From positions 1 to 64,000 of the forward strand of contig DASVVT010000056.1 in the NCBI GenBank assembly GCA_036386415.1: a stretch of DNA of 64,000 bases, in the 5' to 3' direction. This document shows positions 34,196 through 44,547 of this stretch, in pieces. The DNA comes from DASVVT01 sp036386415 (GTDB lineage Bacteria; Acidobacteriota; Blastocatellia; Pyrinomonadales; Pyrinomonadaceae). Under the pieces are notes generated by a model. The model searched no databases. It had not been told where the DNA came from and saw only the letters and a list, made by a program, of their open reading frames with translations. Each line of letters starts with the position of its first letter. The first letter of the stretch is position 1. Position numbers and translations under genes: made by a program.

Positions 34196-36748
34196 ATGCG
34201 ATATAAAGTTTCCCACACCCTCTTCCTGCTGACTGCGGCTTTCATCGCGATACCTCTCCTCGTCGGCTCCGTAGCTCACGCCCAAGTCACAGGCAATACC
34301 GATGTCAATATATCGAAGAAGGCCAACTACGAAAGTGAGTGTGCCATCGCCAAGAATCCGACTAATAAGCTTCAACTCTTCTCCCTCTGCAACCTTCAGC
34401 CCGACCCCGGACTCATGGCCGCGCGCAGCACCGATGGCGGCGTGACGTGGATTTACCCGGATCCCGCCGACAAGACGATTGCCGACGGCGACGCCGGCCA
34501 GGGTCCGGCGGCATGTTGCGACCCCACCTTGGCGTGGGATACCTTCGGGAACCTTTTTATCACTTACCTCGACGTTGGAGTGAACAACATCGAAACCATT
34601 ATTAGCACGGATGGCGGCGCGACCTTCTCAAACCTTGCCACGTTCGGCCCCGCCAGCGTTGATCAGCCCACGGTTACCGTGGCGAATACGACAAGCGGCG
34701 TGGCAGTCTGGATTGTCTGGAATCAGGGCAATCAGATGGTCGCGCGCGGTGCGGCGGTGACGGGCCTGGGCACTGCTAACGTGGGGGCCTTCAACGCGCT
34801 CCAGACGATTCCCGGCACAACCGGTTGCAGCTTTGGAGACATAGCCATCGCGCCGAGCGGTGCCGTGGTGCAGGCTTGCCAAAATCCGACGGGCGGAGAG
34901 GGGCCGGCGACGATCTTCGTCAATACTGATCCCGATGGGCTCGGGGCAAACCCCTTCGGTGCGGCGGTCGCGGCGACGACGACCAACGTGGGCGGCTTTG
35001 ACTTCATCCCGGCACAAAGCTCGCGGTCAGTGGACGCGGAGGCCGGCCTGGCCTTTGACAACAACGCGGCAAGCCCTCACTTCGGTCGTCTCTATCTAGT
35101 CTACACGGAAGAGGTCGTTGACGAGAGCAACAACATGGACATCCTGATGCGCTGGTCGGATGACAACGGTGCCACATGGCCCGGCGGCCCGATCACCATC
35201 AACGATGACGGCACAACCCGAAGCCAGTTCCTACCCAGAATCGCGATCAACTCCGACTCGGGCAACATCGCGGTCTGCTGGCACGACGCCCGAAACTCGG
35301 CCACCAACACCGCCATGCAGGAGTTCTGCGCTATTGCGAAACGGACTGATTTCCCAACCTTCATCGGCGGGAACGCGCAGGTGGGCGACGGTTCCTCGAC
35401 GGCTAGCGGCAACCTTAACGAATTTGGCGACTACTCCGGCTTGACCTACTTCAAGGGTGTGGCGCATCCCATCTGGGGAGATACGTCCAACAGCGGCGGA
35501 CTTAACCCCGACGGCACGGGGAATTTCGATGCCTACACCGATCGGGTCACGGGGGGAGCGGCAGCCATGGAAGGCGACCCGCACATCACCACCGTTGACG
35601 GAATCCATTACGACTTCCAAGGCGGCGGCGAGTATACCTCTCTGCGCGACGCCGACGGCTTGGAAATCCAGACGCGTCAGACACCAATCGTGACGACATT
35701 CACTCCTGGGGCGAATGCTTATACAGGGCTCGCGACCTGCGTGAGCCTTAACTCGGCAGTTGCTGCTCGTGTGGGCACGCACCGTGTCACCTTCCAGCCG
35801 AATCTCAGCGGCGTCCCGGACCCCAACGGCCTCCAGCTCCGAGTGGACGGCAACCTGACGACGCTTGGCCCGAATGGACTCAATTTCGGTGACGGCGGCC
35901 GCGTCGCGTCTACGGCTGGGGGAGGTATCGAGATTGACTTCCCGAACGGAACCGTCCTGCTCGTCACGCCCGGCTTCTGGAGCTCTCAAGGTAAGTGGTA
36001 CCTGAATGTCAACGTCTCCCGCACTCCGGCAACGGAGGGGATTATGGGTGCCCTTGCGCCGGGGAGCTGGCTTCCTGCGCTCCCGAACGGCACATCGCTG
36101 GGGCCGAAGCCAGCCCCGCTTCATCAACGCTACGTAGACCTCTATGAGAAGTTCGGCAATGCCTGGCGTGTGACCGACGCGACGAGCCTCTTCGACTACG
36201 CTCCGGGTACTTCAACCAAGACGTTTACCTTCCGCGATTGGCCGAGGGAGAATGGGCAGTGCGTCATCCCAGATCAAACGCCAGTAGAGAAGCCCGCTGA
36301 GCTGCAAGTCGCGGAGGAAGCCTGCCGCAGGGTGGTAGATAAGGACCGGCGTGCAGACTGCATCTTCGACGTGAGATTCACAGCCGACCCCGGGTTCGCG
36401 AAGACTTACATGCTCACGCAGCAGATCGAGATGGGTCGGACCTGGATTACTATCAGATCCGTCTACAACCCTACGAAGTACGGGAAGCCCGCCACATTCA
36501 TAGCGACCGTCTTGGGAAAGGGGCCAAGGGGCGAAAGGGTGGCGACCGGGAGCGTTCAATTCACCGTCGACGGTGCGAGGGTTGGAAACCCTGTGAGGCT
36601 CGACTCGACCGGCCGTGCGATGTGGAGAACGAATAGCCTCAAAGTCGGCTCCCATAGAGTATCGGCCACCTACATTCCAGACAGGCGCGGCGGGTTTGTG
36701 GCTAGCAGCAGCCCTGACATAGTCCACGATGTCAGGGGTGGGAAGTGA
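34196..36748 (+). CDS. Secreted BNR/VWD/Ig-like protein
   Basis: An 850-residue exported protein (signal peptide RYKVSHTLFLLTAAFIAIPLLVGSVAHAQ). Residues about 35-430 show sialidase-like BNR blades (STDGGVTWIYPDP, STDGGATFSNLATFG, WSDDNGATWPGG). From about 458 a von Willebrand type D domain follows (EGDPHITTVDGIHYDFQGGGEYTSLRD). Then comes a helical Cys-rich stretch and an Ig-like beta domain near the C-terminus (KPATFIATVLG...TGSVQFTVDGARVGNP...VSATYIPD). No sialidase catalytic set is evident, so it is more likely a binding protein. It follows the nuclease by 13 bp, probably one transcript. Confidence 0.82.
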   Translation: MRYKVSHTLFLLTAAFIAIPLLVGSVAHAQVTGNTDVNISKKANYESECAIAKNPTNKLQLFSLCNLQPDPGLMAARSTDGGVTWIYPDPADKTIADGDAGQGPAACCDPTLAWDTFGNLFITYLDVGVNNIETIISTDGGATFSNLATFGPASVDQPTVTVANTTSGVAVWIVWNQGNQMVARGAAVTGLGTANVGAFNALQTIPGTTGCSFGDIAIAPSGAVVQACQNPTGGEGPATIFVNTDPDGLGANPFGAAVAATTTNVGGFDFIPAQSSRSVDAEAGLAFDNNAASPHFGRLYLVYTEEVVDESNNMDILMRWSDDNGATWPGGPITINDDGTTRSQFLPRIAINSDSGNIAVCWHDARNSATNTAMQEFCAIAKRTDFPTFIGGNAQVGDGSSTASGNLNEFGDYSGLTYFKGVAHPIWGDTSNSGGLNPDGTGNFDAYTDRVTGGAAAMEGDPHITTVDGIHYDFQGGGEYTSLRDADGLEIQTRQTPIVTTFTPGANAYTGLATCVSLNSAVAARVGTHRVTFQPNLSGVPDPNGLQLRVDGNLTTLGPNGLNFGDGGRVASTAGGGIEIDFPNGTVLLVTPGFWSSQGKWYLNVNVSRTPATEGIMGALAPGSWLPALPNGTSLGPKPAPLHQRYVDLYEKFGNAWRVTDATSLFDYAPGTSTKTFTFRDWPRENGQCVIPDQTPVEKPAELQVAEEACRRVVDKDRRADCIFDVRFTADPGFAKTYMLTQQIEMGRTWITIRSVYNPTKYGKPATFIATVLGKGPRGERVATGSVQFTVDGARVGNPVRLDSTGRAMWRTNSLKVGSHRVSATYIPDRRGGFVASSSPDIVHDVRGGK

Positions 36749-36998
36749 TGAGTCGGGAGCAGGACATCTGCTGATATACCGTTCTTCGCGCGGCCTCGTA
36801 GGGCTGGTCTAGGAGTTTCGTCATCCCCAGAGCGCCCGGCGAAGATCCTGCGGGATGTGCGCATGGACGAGCGGGCATGAGGCACTGATCAAGTCCCGCG
36901 ACAGCATACTCCTGTGTCTCCTCTATAACCTCGCGTTGCGCCGATGCGGCGTGTTCATCCTGCGCCTCCCTCCCCTCGCCTGCGATGATGGGACGATT
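36749..36998. other. Short non-coding stretch
   Basis: No supported gene between the BNR protein and the broken STAND gene. A frame on the plus strand (36855-37067) reads CAWTSGHEALIKSRDSILLC and does not look like a protein. Confidence 0.4.
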
Positions 36999-37693
36999 AG
37001 TCATGAGGACGGCCGGGAAGCCCACGTCGGCCGGGCGGCTGCTCATGGCCCCGGCAGGTTACAGTAAGACACGACTCGCCCTTGAGGTCGTTAGGGAGTT
37101 GAGAGAGGGTGGAAGGCTGGACTCCTCCCGCGCGCCGCCTTCGAACGCACAAACGTGCGTGGCGAAGCAGACGTTGACAGGCAGCTTGCGCGCTTTTTCA
37201 GGGCCGCGGCACTGAAGGTGCGCTGCTCGTTCTTGATTACGCGGAGATGCGCGCGGCCGACATTGATCGCATAACGAAGGCGGCGGCGCAGGTGCTGGAC
37301 AACGGCCCGATCTGCCTGCTCCTGATTGCGCGCAGCGCCGGCGACTGGTGGAAAGAGCTATGCGCAGACTGCCGCCACGTCCAACTCGTGTTCGAGTCCG
37401 AACCCATCACGCGGCACGGGAACGACCTGCCCGTCGCCGACCGCGAGAAGTTCTTCAAGAGGGCAGCCGCCGCGTTCTACCTGAAGCTCAAGGGCGATGG
37501 CGCGGACGACGTGGCGTCGGCACTCATCAACCAGGCGCGCGGGCTCATGCACATGGGCGCGACGAAAAGGGCGAAGGAGAGGCTAGAGCAGGCCGGAGCG
37601 ATATACAGAAAGATAGAAGAGGTCGGATACATACGTTTCCCCTGGATGCTCGGAAACTTGCGGGCACTAGAGGAGGCGCTGAGGGGGAATTAG
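36999..37693 (+). pseudogene. Broken STAND ATPase fragment
   Basis: Pieces of one NTPase-like protein are spread over three frames. The first has a Walker-A-like segment LLMAPAGYSKTRLALEVVREL. The second has FERTNVRGEADVDRQLARFF, from about 37140. The third has the Walker B strand GALLVLDYAEMRAADIDRI near 37215 and a helical C-terminal part to 37693 (GLMHMGATKRAKERLEQAGAIY, like a TPR). Two frameshifts and lost ends make it a pseudogene. The intact parent would be a STAND/NB-ARC-type protein like the one at 4276-6879. The P-loop also lacks a Gly (GYSKT). Confidence 0.6.
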
Positions 37694-37912
37694 CCTCAGG
37701 GCCGGCGGTAGTGATGTGATGATGCAGGCACCTCCCCATGTGACGCCTAACAAATGGCGGCTCGGGATGTCCATTCCAGCAGTTCGAACTTAGGGATTTA
37801 GAGCCCAAGGAACAAGAATCAGGCGGAGGGAGTCTTCGTCTGATCCGATCAGGGACTCAAGTACAGCCTTTGCTCAGTCATCACCCATCACCGATCCTTA
37901 AGGAGGCTGAAG

Positions 37913-38134
37913 ATGAAGTTCAGTAACGCTCAATACAAGTACTCTACAGTCATCACCCATCAAGGCATTGTCATTGCTTTTGCTGCCAGGAGCCACGATG
38001 GCGAAGGTGATTCTTCTGGCTATGAAATCGGATATACGGTGCTGAGCCCCAGTTCTCAGAGTGCCCTCGAAGATCAGGCGTGGACAGATTTCCAATTACT
38101 AGATTTTCCCAAAGAGCTCCGCCTGTGGGGATGA
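37913..38134 (+). CDS. N-terminal part of the LamG protein, split off
   Basis: AAGGAGG lies 8 bp before the ATG. The 73-residue product (MKFSNAQYKYSTVITHQGI, then AARSHDGEGDSSGYEIGYTVLSP) looks like the start of a beta-propeller/LamG protein and ends ELRLWG. The last base pairs overlap the start of the 2121-residue gene as ATGA. The joined sequence reads as one continuous domain. So it is either a real coupled small subunit or the product of a frameshift. Confidence 0.65.
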   Translation: MKFSNAQYKYSTVITHQGIVIAFAARSHDGEGDSSGYEIGYTVLSPSSQSALEDQAWTDFQLLDFPKELRLWG

Positions 38135-41100
38135 GTCTCATTACAATAGATTACGGCGACACAGCAATTCCAACAGCCGATGTGCCCTTCCAGGTCGTTT
38201 CTGATGGACAGCATGTTTACGTCTTCCGCCAATCAGCCCAAAACACCCTTCTGGTTAATAGATTCGTCTATGAAGACGTGCTCCAGAGGTTAGTTAATAC
38301 GTGGGAGGTACGATACCGGCGCAGCCGGAATGCCAACATTCCCGCCGACCGTAACGACACCTTTGGGACGACCGACATGAACGGTAATCACTTCATCGAA
38401 CCAACCACCGAGATGTCTATGATTAACAACCTTCATGGTGGCTGGTTCTCCGTGCTCATCCTGCCGACGAGCTTGAAGAGCATACAGCGCTGGCAGATCT
38501 TCGCCTATGACTCGTCCGCGCAGAGCCTCAACAGCTTCTCGTTCCTGCGCTCACAGGATGGCATGTTTGATCTGGGCAACGCCATCCAGATAGGAGAGAA
38601 TCACTCCGTCACAGTCCCGCCCGAGAACAGCTTCAATCTGACCTTTGAAGAGCCTTACGGCGGCACAAACGCATCGCTCAATTTTACTTCCGGGCCGACC
38701 GCAGTCCTGTATTCCAGGCAGGAGAGGTTCACAAATGAATATGGTCGCCCCCAACTGTTGAAGAGAGAGGCGCGCGTGATGGTCGCCATCGGTGTGACTA
38801 ACGCAGATAATGAAATCACCAATGAAATCGCCGTCATGGATTTCGGGGTCGGCACCAATGGCGAGCTGGCCCAAATCTCGGCGGAGGCGGCATCGAATCT
38901 GTCCATTGCCCACACGCCGCTGACCTGTAATGCTCTGGAATTTAACCCGCGACGTAACACCGAGATCACAGTACAGGCCCTCAAGGTCAGTGATGCGCAA
39001 GCTCCCGCGCAATGGATGGTTGGTGTATGGCTCAAGCCTTTGAGTAAGGATGGCATGATCATTCAGGGCGGACAGGTCTCCGGCTATACAGCCGAACAAA
39101 TGCCGCTCTTCTCTCTCTCCCTCGTTGATGGGATTCCTCAGTTCACCATTCAAGTGACAACAGAAAGCAATGGTCAAACCAGCACCAGTTGGCTTACGGC
39201 AGTTGCCGACTCGCCTTTACTGATCGGGGACTGGCATTACTTGATGGGCTTTTGGGATGGGGAAACCGAAACCATCGGTATTAGCGTGGATGGCTATGTT
39301 CAGTCAGCTACGCCACAATCGAGTGGGAGCGCGATACAGAATATTGGACTTAGTATCGGCGGGCCGAATGGTTTTACCGGCCACCTTGGCAATGTTCAAA
39401 TATTCTCCGTGTACACCCCGCTGTATTGGTTCGTATACATGAATGCGGGCATAGACCCGACGCAGCATGCCGGGCTTGTGGCATTCTGGTCATTTGTCCA
39501 GACCAGCAACTTGTCGGCTGATTTCCCCAATTTGATGCCCGACTTGACGGACAACCACAACAATGCGACCGTTTCTGGCGCGAGATGGGTTCCAACAAGT
39601 GCGCCGCCAGCAGTCACAACCTGGCTGGCACCGGATCAAGCGACATATTATTATGCGATTCCCACCTCATCTATGCCGCCCGTAGCGTGGGATCAGAACG
39701 GCTTGAGCGTCTGCACGACGCTGCTTGATTTTAACGTTTTACAGCCCGGCTCAGCGCCTTTCCTTTTTGAAGGCGCGGACGGTCTTCTGCATCTCTATTT
39801 TCAGAACGCGGGATCACTCTGGTTTACTGCTGCTCACTATAACACGGTCACCGCGCGAGCCTTGTACGCTGTACCGTGGGCGAACAGCGCGCAGAGTACA
39901 AGCAGCCAGACAGGCACTCTTCGATTTATTGCCCGGCAGCCGGGCACGCTAATGAATTATCAGCTTCCCACGACTCAAGGCGACCAGCCCCCCTCGGCCG
40001 CGGATTGGAATGATGTCATCCCCCCAAAGTTCATCACCATCGTTCAGAATTCTGACGATGCCACATTGGGGACGGTGACGCTGGCGACTTATTACGGAGG
40101 ACCCTCGAACCAAGGGTTCACAGAGACCTGGCAGAATGTTCCGCTGGAGTTATCGGCTTTCGTCGCGGTGCTTAACGGCGAGGCCAGGCAAATGCCAATC
40201 ATCCCGGTTTCGGAGTACGACCCTCGCGTGACATATGACTACTCAGCCCAGGTCAGTGTCAGCCCGCCGGGGGCCTCCCCCCAGCCCGGCCCCGGCACCG
40301 GGTCTGCAATCTTTTCCGTGATACCGGAGACGCTGCCCGATAACGGGTTGAAAGCCTATGTACAAGCGGTTCCGGCCGTGCTGGTCAGGCCCGGTATTGA
40401 TAACTGGTGGATTAGTGACCCGCCGCGCTCGGCTCTCAGATTACTTTCGTCCTCGCCGTCTCAATACGTGCAAGTGTTTGAAGATCAGGTTCCGGTGGGC
40501 AGTCCTTTGAGCCTCAATGGGAGCTTGTGCATGGAGGCTTGGGTCATCCCACCGCTAGAAGGCTATTCCGGTGAAGTGTCTTCTTTGATCCTGTTTAATA
40601 ACCCTCCAGAGGCGCAATACATGCTCGGGATTGATCCTTCAGGCCACTTCTTCGCGGGCAATAAGAATACGATGAAAGTAGCCAAGACAGACCCCATTGG
40701 GCAGGATTGGACCCATGTAGCGGCCAGCTATCAGACAGATTACGGGCTCAAACTCAGTGGGACGAGATACCTGGACGCGGGCAACAACGCGAGCCTCAGC
40801 ACGCCGGAAGCGCTCACAGTCGAGGCCTGGGTCAAGCTGGATAAGAACGGGATCAAGCAGGTCGTCGCCTCAAAATGGGATGATGACGAAGGCAAAAGCT
40901 GGCAACTGTACATAGATGAGCATGACAAACCCGTTTTCGAAGTGAAGGGTGACGATGGAGTAGACACCTCCTCCTCCAAGGTGCAGTCAGACACGGCTCT
41001 CAAGAAGGGTGAGTGGACATACTTGGCGGGCGTTTACGATGTCGCTTCCAAGAACGAGACGGCGGTTATGTTCCCCGATGAACATAACCCTAATGTCTCT

Positions 41101-44100
41101 ATCCCGCCCATAGATTGCTTATTCTCAGCCTTGACCTTTGAGTTGTGGGTCAATCTTAGCGCGACGCCTACAGTCTGGTTTATGGAATCCACTCTATCCG
41201 GTGATGGCTACATCAGTCTGGGGCTTCAGGGAGTATCAGGGCCAGGTCCTCAAACAACATTGACATTGAATATTGGCGAGGCGATCTCGCTCACGGCTGA
41301 CTTTACTCTCGATAAGTGGTCTCACATCGCGGCTACCAATGATCCCGACAAAGGTGCGGCGCTTTATATCAACGGACAGATGGTGGCGCAAACGGATGAA
41401 TCAGGACCGCCCGTCAAAGGGAGCTTGGGATTATCTGTTGGCAACTCGTGCTACGGCTACATAAATGAGGTCGCAGTCTGGGATCGCGCTCTGAGTATCG
41501 AAGAGATCAGAGCGCGCATGAAAGGACAATTAACCGGGACGGAACGCAACCTGGTGGGCTACTGGCCGTTCCAGGATCGCTACGGGACCACGGCCTTGGA
41601 CAGGGTCGGAAATAACAATGGGAAACTGGAACACGGGGCCACCTTTACCTCCGTTGACAAGGGCCAATTCGTGAAGAAGATATACGTCCGGGGAGAGATC
41701 GAGTCTGAATCTGCCTATGAGTCACCGCATCTCTCGGAAGCCCCCGTGAGGATAGGAACAACAAACCTCAAGGACTACCTCCAGGCGACCGTTGATGACG
41801 TAAAAATCTGGAAGACGGGACGCTGGGACTGGGAGATAGAGAACGATCAATCGCACCCATTTGATATACACGCGACCGGACTGATAAGCGCGTGGACGTT
41901 CGATACCGGCTCGGGAAGTATCGCTTACGATGCGAAGGGCGATAACAATGCGGTCATCCTTAGCTCTGGGAAGAAGCTGAGCGAAGAGGAGCTCAATAAG
42001 ATGTGGGTTCCGACCTGGTTCAAGGCTGGCTGGACGCTCTACGTTAATGGCAAAAAAATAGAATCAGTGAAAGACCGTCTGGACTGGTCATTGGAGCCTA
42101 TGTGGGATGGGATGGACCCCCAGCTTGTTTTCGGCTCGGCCCTCTTTGACGGCATGCCACTGAATAACTTTATCGGCCAGCTAGCAGAGGTTCGTATCTG
42201 GAACGACACTCGGACCGAAGAACAGATACGCGACTTAATGTACGAACCCCTTGCCGGCTCGGAAGAGGGCCTTGTCGGCTACTGGTCTATGAATGACGGG
42301 TCTGGGACAACCATCGGAGATCAATCTCCATATGGCAATAATGGGACTTTGGAGGCTACAGATAACGGGAGCGGGAACTGGGGCGTCTTGATGGCTCCGG
42401 TTGATATCGAAGGTTCACAGGTTGTCACCACTCCTGCCTCGGTCATCTACGACCCCACATCAGGTTCACACTCCTACTACCTTGATATTAAGAATTTTGC
42501 GGACAAAGTCGCGACCCAGATCATTAAATATACGCCCAGCGCTGTCGAGTACGGGGACTTGCAGACCGACTCCGCCGGTAGACTTTTTGGGGTCCTCAAG
42601 CGGTGCTACTGCTACATCGGCGAGGATGACGGCGCTCTCTACCTGATAACCGGCTACAAGGTTGGCGACCTGGAGCTACAGTATATCGGACAGGTGCAGA
42701 CCAAACCGGCCCTCATCGGCTACATCGAAGGCGCGCCGCCGCTCCCTTCTGAAAACTTGACTGTTGAGAGTCCGGTCACTCCGACCAAATACCTCGGTGC
42801 CAGTTCCCTCACCCTGACCGACATCGAAAACGCTTCCTTTATTTATTCGGCATCGCGTGACACCGGATTCGACCTTTCTGTGGATTCCAGAGTTGGAGTA
42901 GTGCTAGGAACAGCACTCACCATTGGAACCGGTTTGGGTGTTACACTTGAAACGAAGGTCTTCGATTTTAAGTTGGTCACGGGAATACACGCAAAATTTA
43001 GTCAGAGCCTAGGCTGGCTCGACGACGCGAAGGTCAGCAACGAAGCGACTGATACCACGGCCAAGAGAATCCAATTCTTCGGCGATTGGTACGCGAATAC
43101 CTACGCGATCAATAACGGTAAGGGCGGGATATATGTGCCGAACAACATGGGTTACGCGCTGGTGAAGTCAGCGGTCGCGGACATGTTCGCTCTCAAATTG
43201 AAGACGACAGGTGCGATGGTCGGTTATGTCATGAGGCCCGACCCGGACATTCCAGAAGACATCAACATTCTAATGTTCAAGATTAACCCCTCCTATGTGG
43301 AGAACGGCTCGCTGGACGGTTACATCGGGTTCGAGCCTAGTCATACCTACGGGAATTTGCAGCCCGGGGAAAAGGCTAGTTACTTTAAGCCGCTGGAGGC
43401 CTACGCTTTGAAGCAGCAAATTGAGCGCGAATCAAAGCAGCTCAAGGCCTATTACGATCAGTTTGACGCCGGGAAAACCGGGCGGCGGCAAGCGTCTACA
43501 CAGTTTCAAGAGGGCGACATAGGGGATCAGGATAACAATCTTAGTGAAATCCTTGCTCAAGCCGCGTCCGGCGACGAAGACTGGAAGCAGGCTCTAGCCC
43601 GACGGAACTTAGTGAATACTTATGTGTGGAATTCGGATGGCGGCCTATATTCAGAGGAAGAGCAATTTTCAGCCGTCAAAGAAGAGTCAACGGGTGGTTC
43701 CTATGATTTCGTCGGCCTGGCCGGAGCTTATGGGGAGCTTCTCATTGACCCCGGGATCGAAGTCAAGCTGGATGCTCTATTCGGAGGGCATATCAAGACC
43801 AAGTCAATAAAAACGAAGAAGGAAGGGGCTTCTCTTGGGCTGAAAGTGACAGTCACAGGTGAGTCTTTCTTGAAACAGTCCAGGCCGAATCAGCCCAATG
43901 AATTTCCGCTGTATGAGTATCCGGTTGCCTATGAACATTCCCTTTCTCCAGGCAAGGTAAGTCAATACCGCTTCATGTCGTTTTACCTGTCCCCGAAGAA
44001 GCAGAACTTTGAGGACTTCTTTTCATACGTTGTAGATCAGGATTGGTTGAACCGGCAGGGCAATTACAGCGACATTTTTGACCCGGACGCTGACGCGCTG

Positions 44101-44493
44101 CAACAGGTTCGGAATAACCCCAACGAAGTCTGGCGCGTGATGTATCGCGTCACATATGTCAACCGGATACCGGAGCAACCGGAGACGGGGCCGGTACTTC
44201 AGACTCAATCGCTGCCGAAGCCCGTTCAGCCTCCTGACGAGCAAAGCGTCAACAGCAATCGCATGTTGATAGATGATCTGCCCATAACGTCAGAAGATGG
44301 AAATATCTTGGGACAGATCAGCATTGGTATTGATGCTCTATTCGATGCTTGGTTGCAGATGTCGAACCCACCGACATGGATCGCATTTCTGCAAAACTTG
44401 CAGCAGCAATCCCCGACACAGGAACTGAAAAAGCAGGCCGAGATCAAAAAAGAGGTGATGAGCTGGATGCGCAGTTATTACGAAATCTTCTGA
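38131..44493 (+). CDS. Giant multi-LamG protein
   Basis: 2120 residues without signal peptide. It contains at least four to five concanavalin A-like LamG domains, recognisable by V-x-x-W-x-K-P/L motifs and closing N-G-x-x-V turns: near residues 300-430 (WMVGVWLKPLSKDG), 790-900 (CMEAWVIPPL), 900-990 (TVEAWVKLDKNGIKQVVASKW), 1005-1150 (TFELWVNLSATPTVWFME, GYINEVAVWDRALS) and 1370-1440 (GQLAEVRIWNDTRTEEQIRDLM). The last 600 residues are different, with a charged helix (LKQQIERESKQLKAYYDQF). LamG domains bind carbohydrates or proteins. Translation is probably coupled to the small upstream gene. The function is unknown; it may be a surface or toxin-like protein. Confidence 0.75.
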   Translation: MSLITIDYGDTAIPTADVPFQVVSDGQHVYVFRQSAQNTLLVNRFVYEDVLQRLVNTWEVRYRRSRNANIPADRNDTFGTTDMNGNHFIEPTTEMSMINNLHGGWFSVLILPTSLKSIQRWQIFAYDSSAQSLNSFSFLRSQDGMFDLGNAIQIGENHSVTVPPENSFNLTFEEPYGGTNASLNFTSGPTAVLYSRQERFTNEYGRPQLLKREARVMVAIGVTNADNEITNEIAVMDFGVGTNGELAQISAEAASNLSIAHTPLTCNALEFNPRRNTEITVQALKVSDAQAPAQWMVGVWLKPLSKDGMIIQGGQVSGYTAEQMPLFSLSLVDGIPQFTIQVTTESNGQTSTSWLTAVADSPLLIGDWHYLMGFWDGETETIGISVDGYVQSATPQSSGSAIQNIGLSIGGPNGFTGHLGNVQIFSVYTPLYWFVYMNAGIDPTQHAGLVAFWSFVQTSNLSADFPNLMPDLTDNHNNATVSGARWVPTSAPPAVTTWLAPDQATYYYAIPTSSMPPVAWDQNGLSVCTTLLDFNVLQPGSAPFLFEGADGLLHLYFQNAGSLWFTAAHYNTVTARALYAVPWANSAQSTSSQTGTLRFIARQPGTLMNYQLPTTQGDQPPSAADWNDVIPPKFITIVQNSDDATLGTVTLATYYGGPSNQGFTETWQNVPLELSAFVAVLNGEARQMPIIPVSEYDPRVTYDYSAQVSVSPPGASPQPGPGTGSAIFSVIPETLPDNGLKAYVQAVPAVLVRPGIDNWWISDPPRSALRLLSSSPSQYVQVFEDQVPVGSPLSLNGSLCMEAWVIPPLEGYSGEVSSLILFNNPPEAQYMLGIDPSGHFFAGNKNTMKVAKTDPIGQDWTHVAASYQTDYGLKLSGTRYLDAGNNASLSTPEALTVEAWVKLDKNGIKQVVASKWDDDEGKSWQLYIDEHDKPVFEVKGDDGVDTSSSKVQSDTALKKGEWTYLAGVYDVASKNETAVMFPDEHNPNVSIPPIDCLFSALTFELWVNLSATPTVWFMESTLSGDGYISLGLQGVSGPGPQTTLTLNIGEAISLTADFTLDKWSHIAATNDPDKGAALYINGQMVAQTDESGPPVKGSLGLSVGNSCYGYINEVAVWDRALSIEEIRARMKGQLTGTERNLVGYWPFQDRYGTTALDRVGNNNGKLEHGATFTSVDKGQFVKKIYVRGEIESESAYESPHLSEAPVRIGTTNLKDYLQATVDDVKIWKTGRWDWEIENDQSHPFDIHATGLISAWTFDTGSGSIAYDAKGDNNAVILSSGKKLSEEELNKMWVPTWFKAGWTLYVNGKKIESVKDRLDWSLEPMWDGMDPQLVFGSALFDGMPLNNFIGQLAEVRIWNDTRTEEQIRDLMYEPLAGSEEGLVGYWSMNDGSGTTIGDQSPYGNNGTLEATDNGSGNWGVLMAPVDIEGSQVVTTPASVIYDPTSGSHSYYLDIKNFADKVATQIIKYTPSAVEYGDLQTDSAGRLFGVLKRCYCYIGEDDGALYLITGYKVGDLELQYIGQVQTKPALIGYIEGAPPLPSENLTVESPVTPTKYLGASSLTLTDIENASFIYSASRDTGFDLSVDSRVGVVLGTALTIGTGLGVTLETKVFDFKLVTGIHAKFSQSLGWLDDAKVSNEATDTTAKRIQFFGDWYANTYAINNGKGGIYVPNNMGYALVKSAVADMFALKLKTTGAMVGYVMRPDPDIPEDINILMFKINPSYVENGSLDGYIGFEPSHTYGNLQPGEKASYFKPLEAYALKQQIERESKQLKAYYDQFDAGKTGRRQASTQFQEGDIGDQDNNLSEILAQAASGDEDWKQALARRNLVNTYVWNSDGGLYSEEEQFSAVKEESTGGSYDFVGLAGAYGELLIDPGIEVKLDALFGGHIKTKSIKTKKEGASLGLKVTVTGESFLKQSRPNQPNEFPLYEYPVAYEHSLSPGKVSQYRFMSFYLSPKKQNFEDFFSYVVDQDWLNRQGNYSDIFDPDADALQQVRNNPNEVWRVMYRVTYVNRIPEQPETGPVLQTQSLPKPVQPPDEQSVNSNRMLIDDLPITSEDGNILGQISIGIDALFDAWLQMSNPPTWIAFLQNLQQQSPTQELKKQAEIKKEVMSWMRSYYEIF

Positions 44494-44547
44494 GGCGACG
44501 CCCACGGATGCTTCGACAGTAAGAGGTGAAGCATCCCTTGGGTGAAG

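Noticed and set aside
34196..36748. Active sialidase
   Set aside because: BNR-like Asp boxes are present but I cannot find the catalytic Arg triad and Tyr/Glu pair, so only a propeller fold is claimed.
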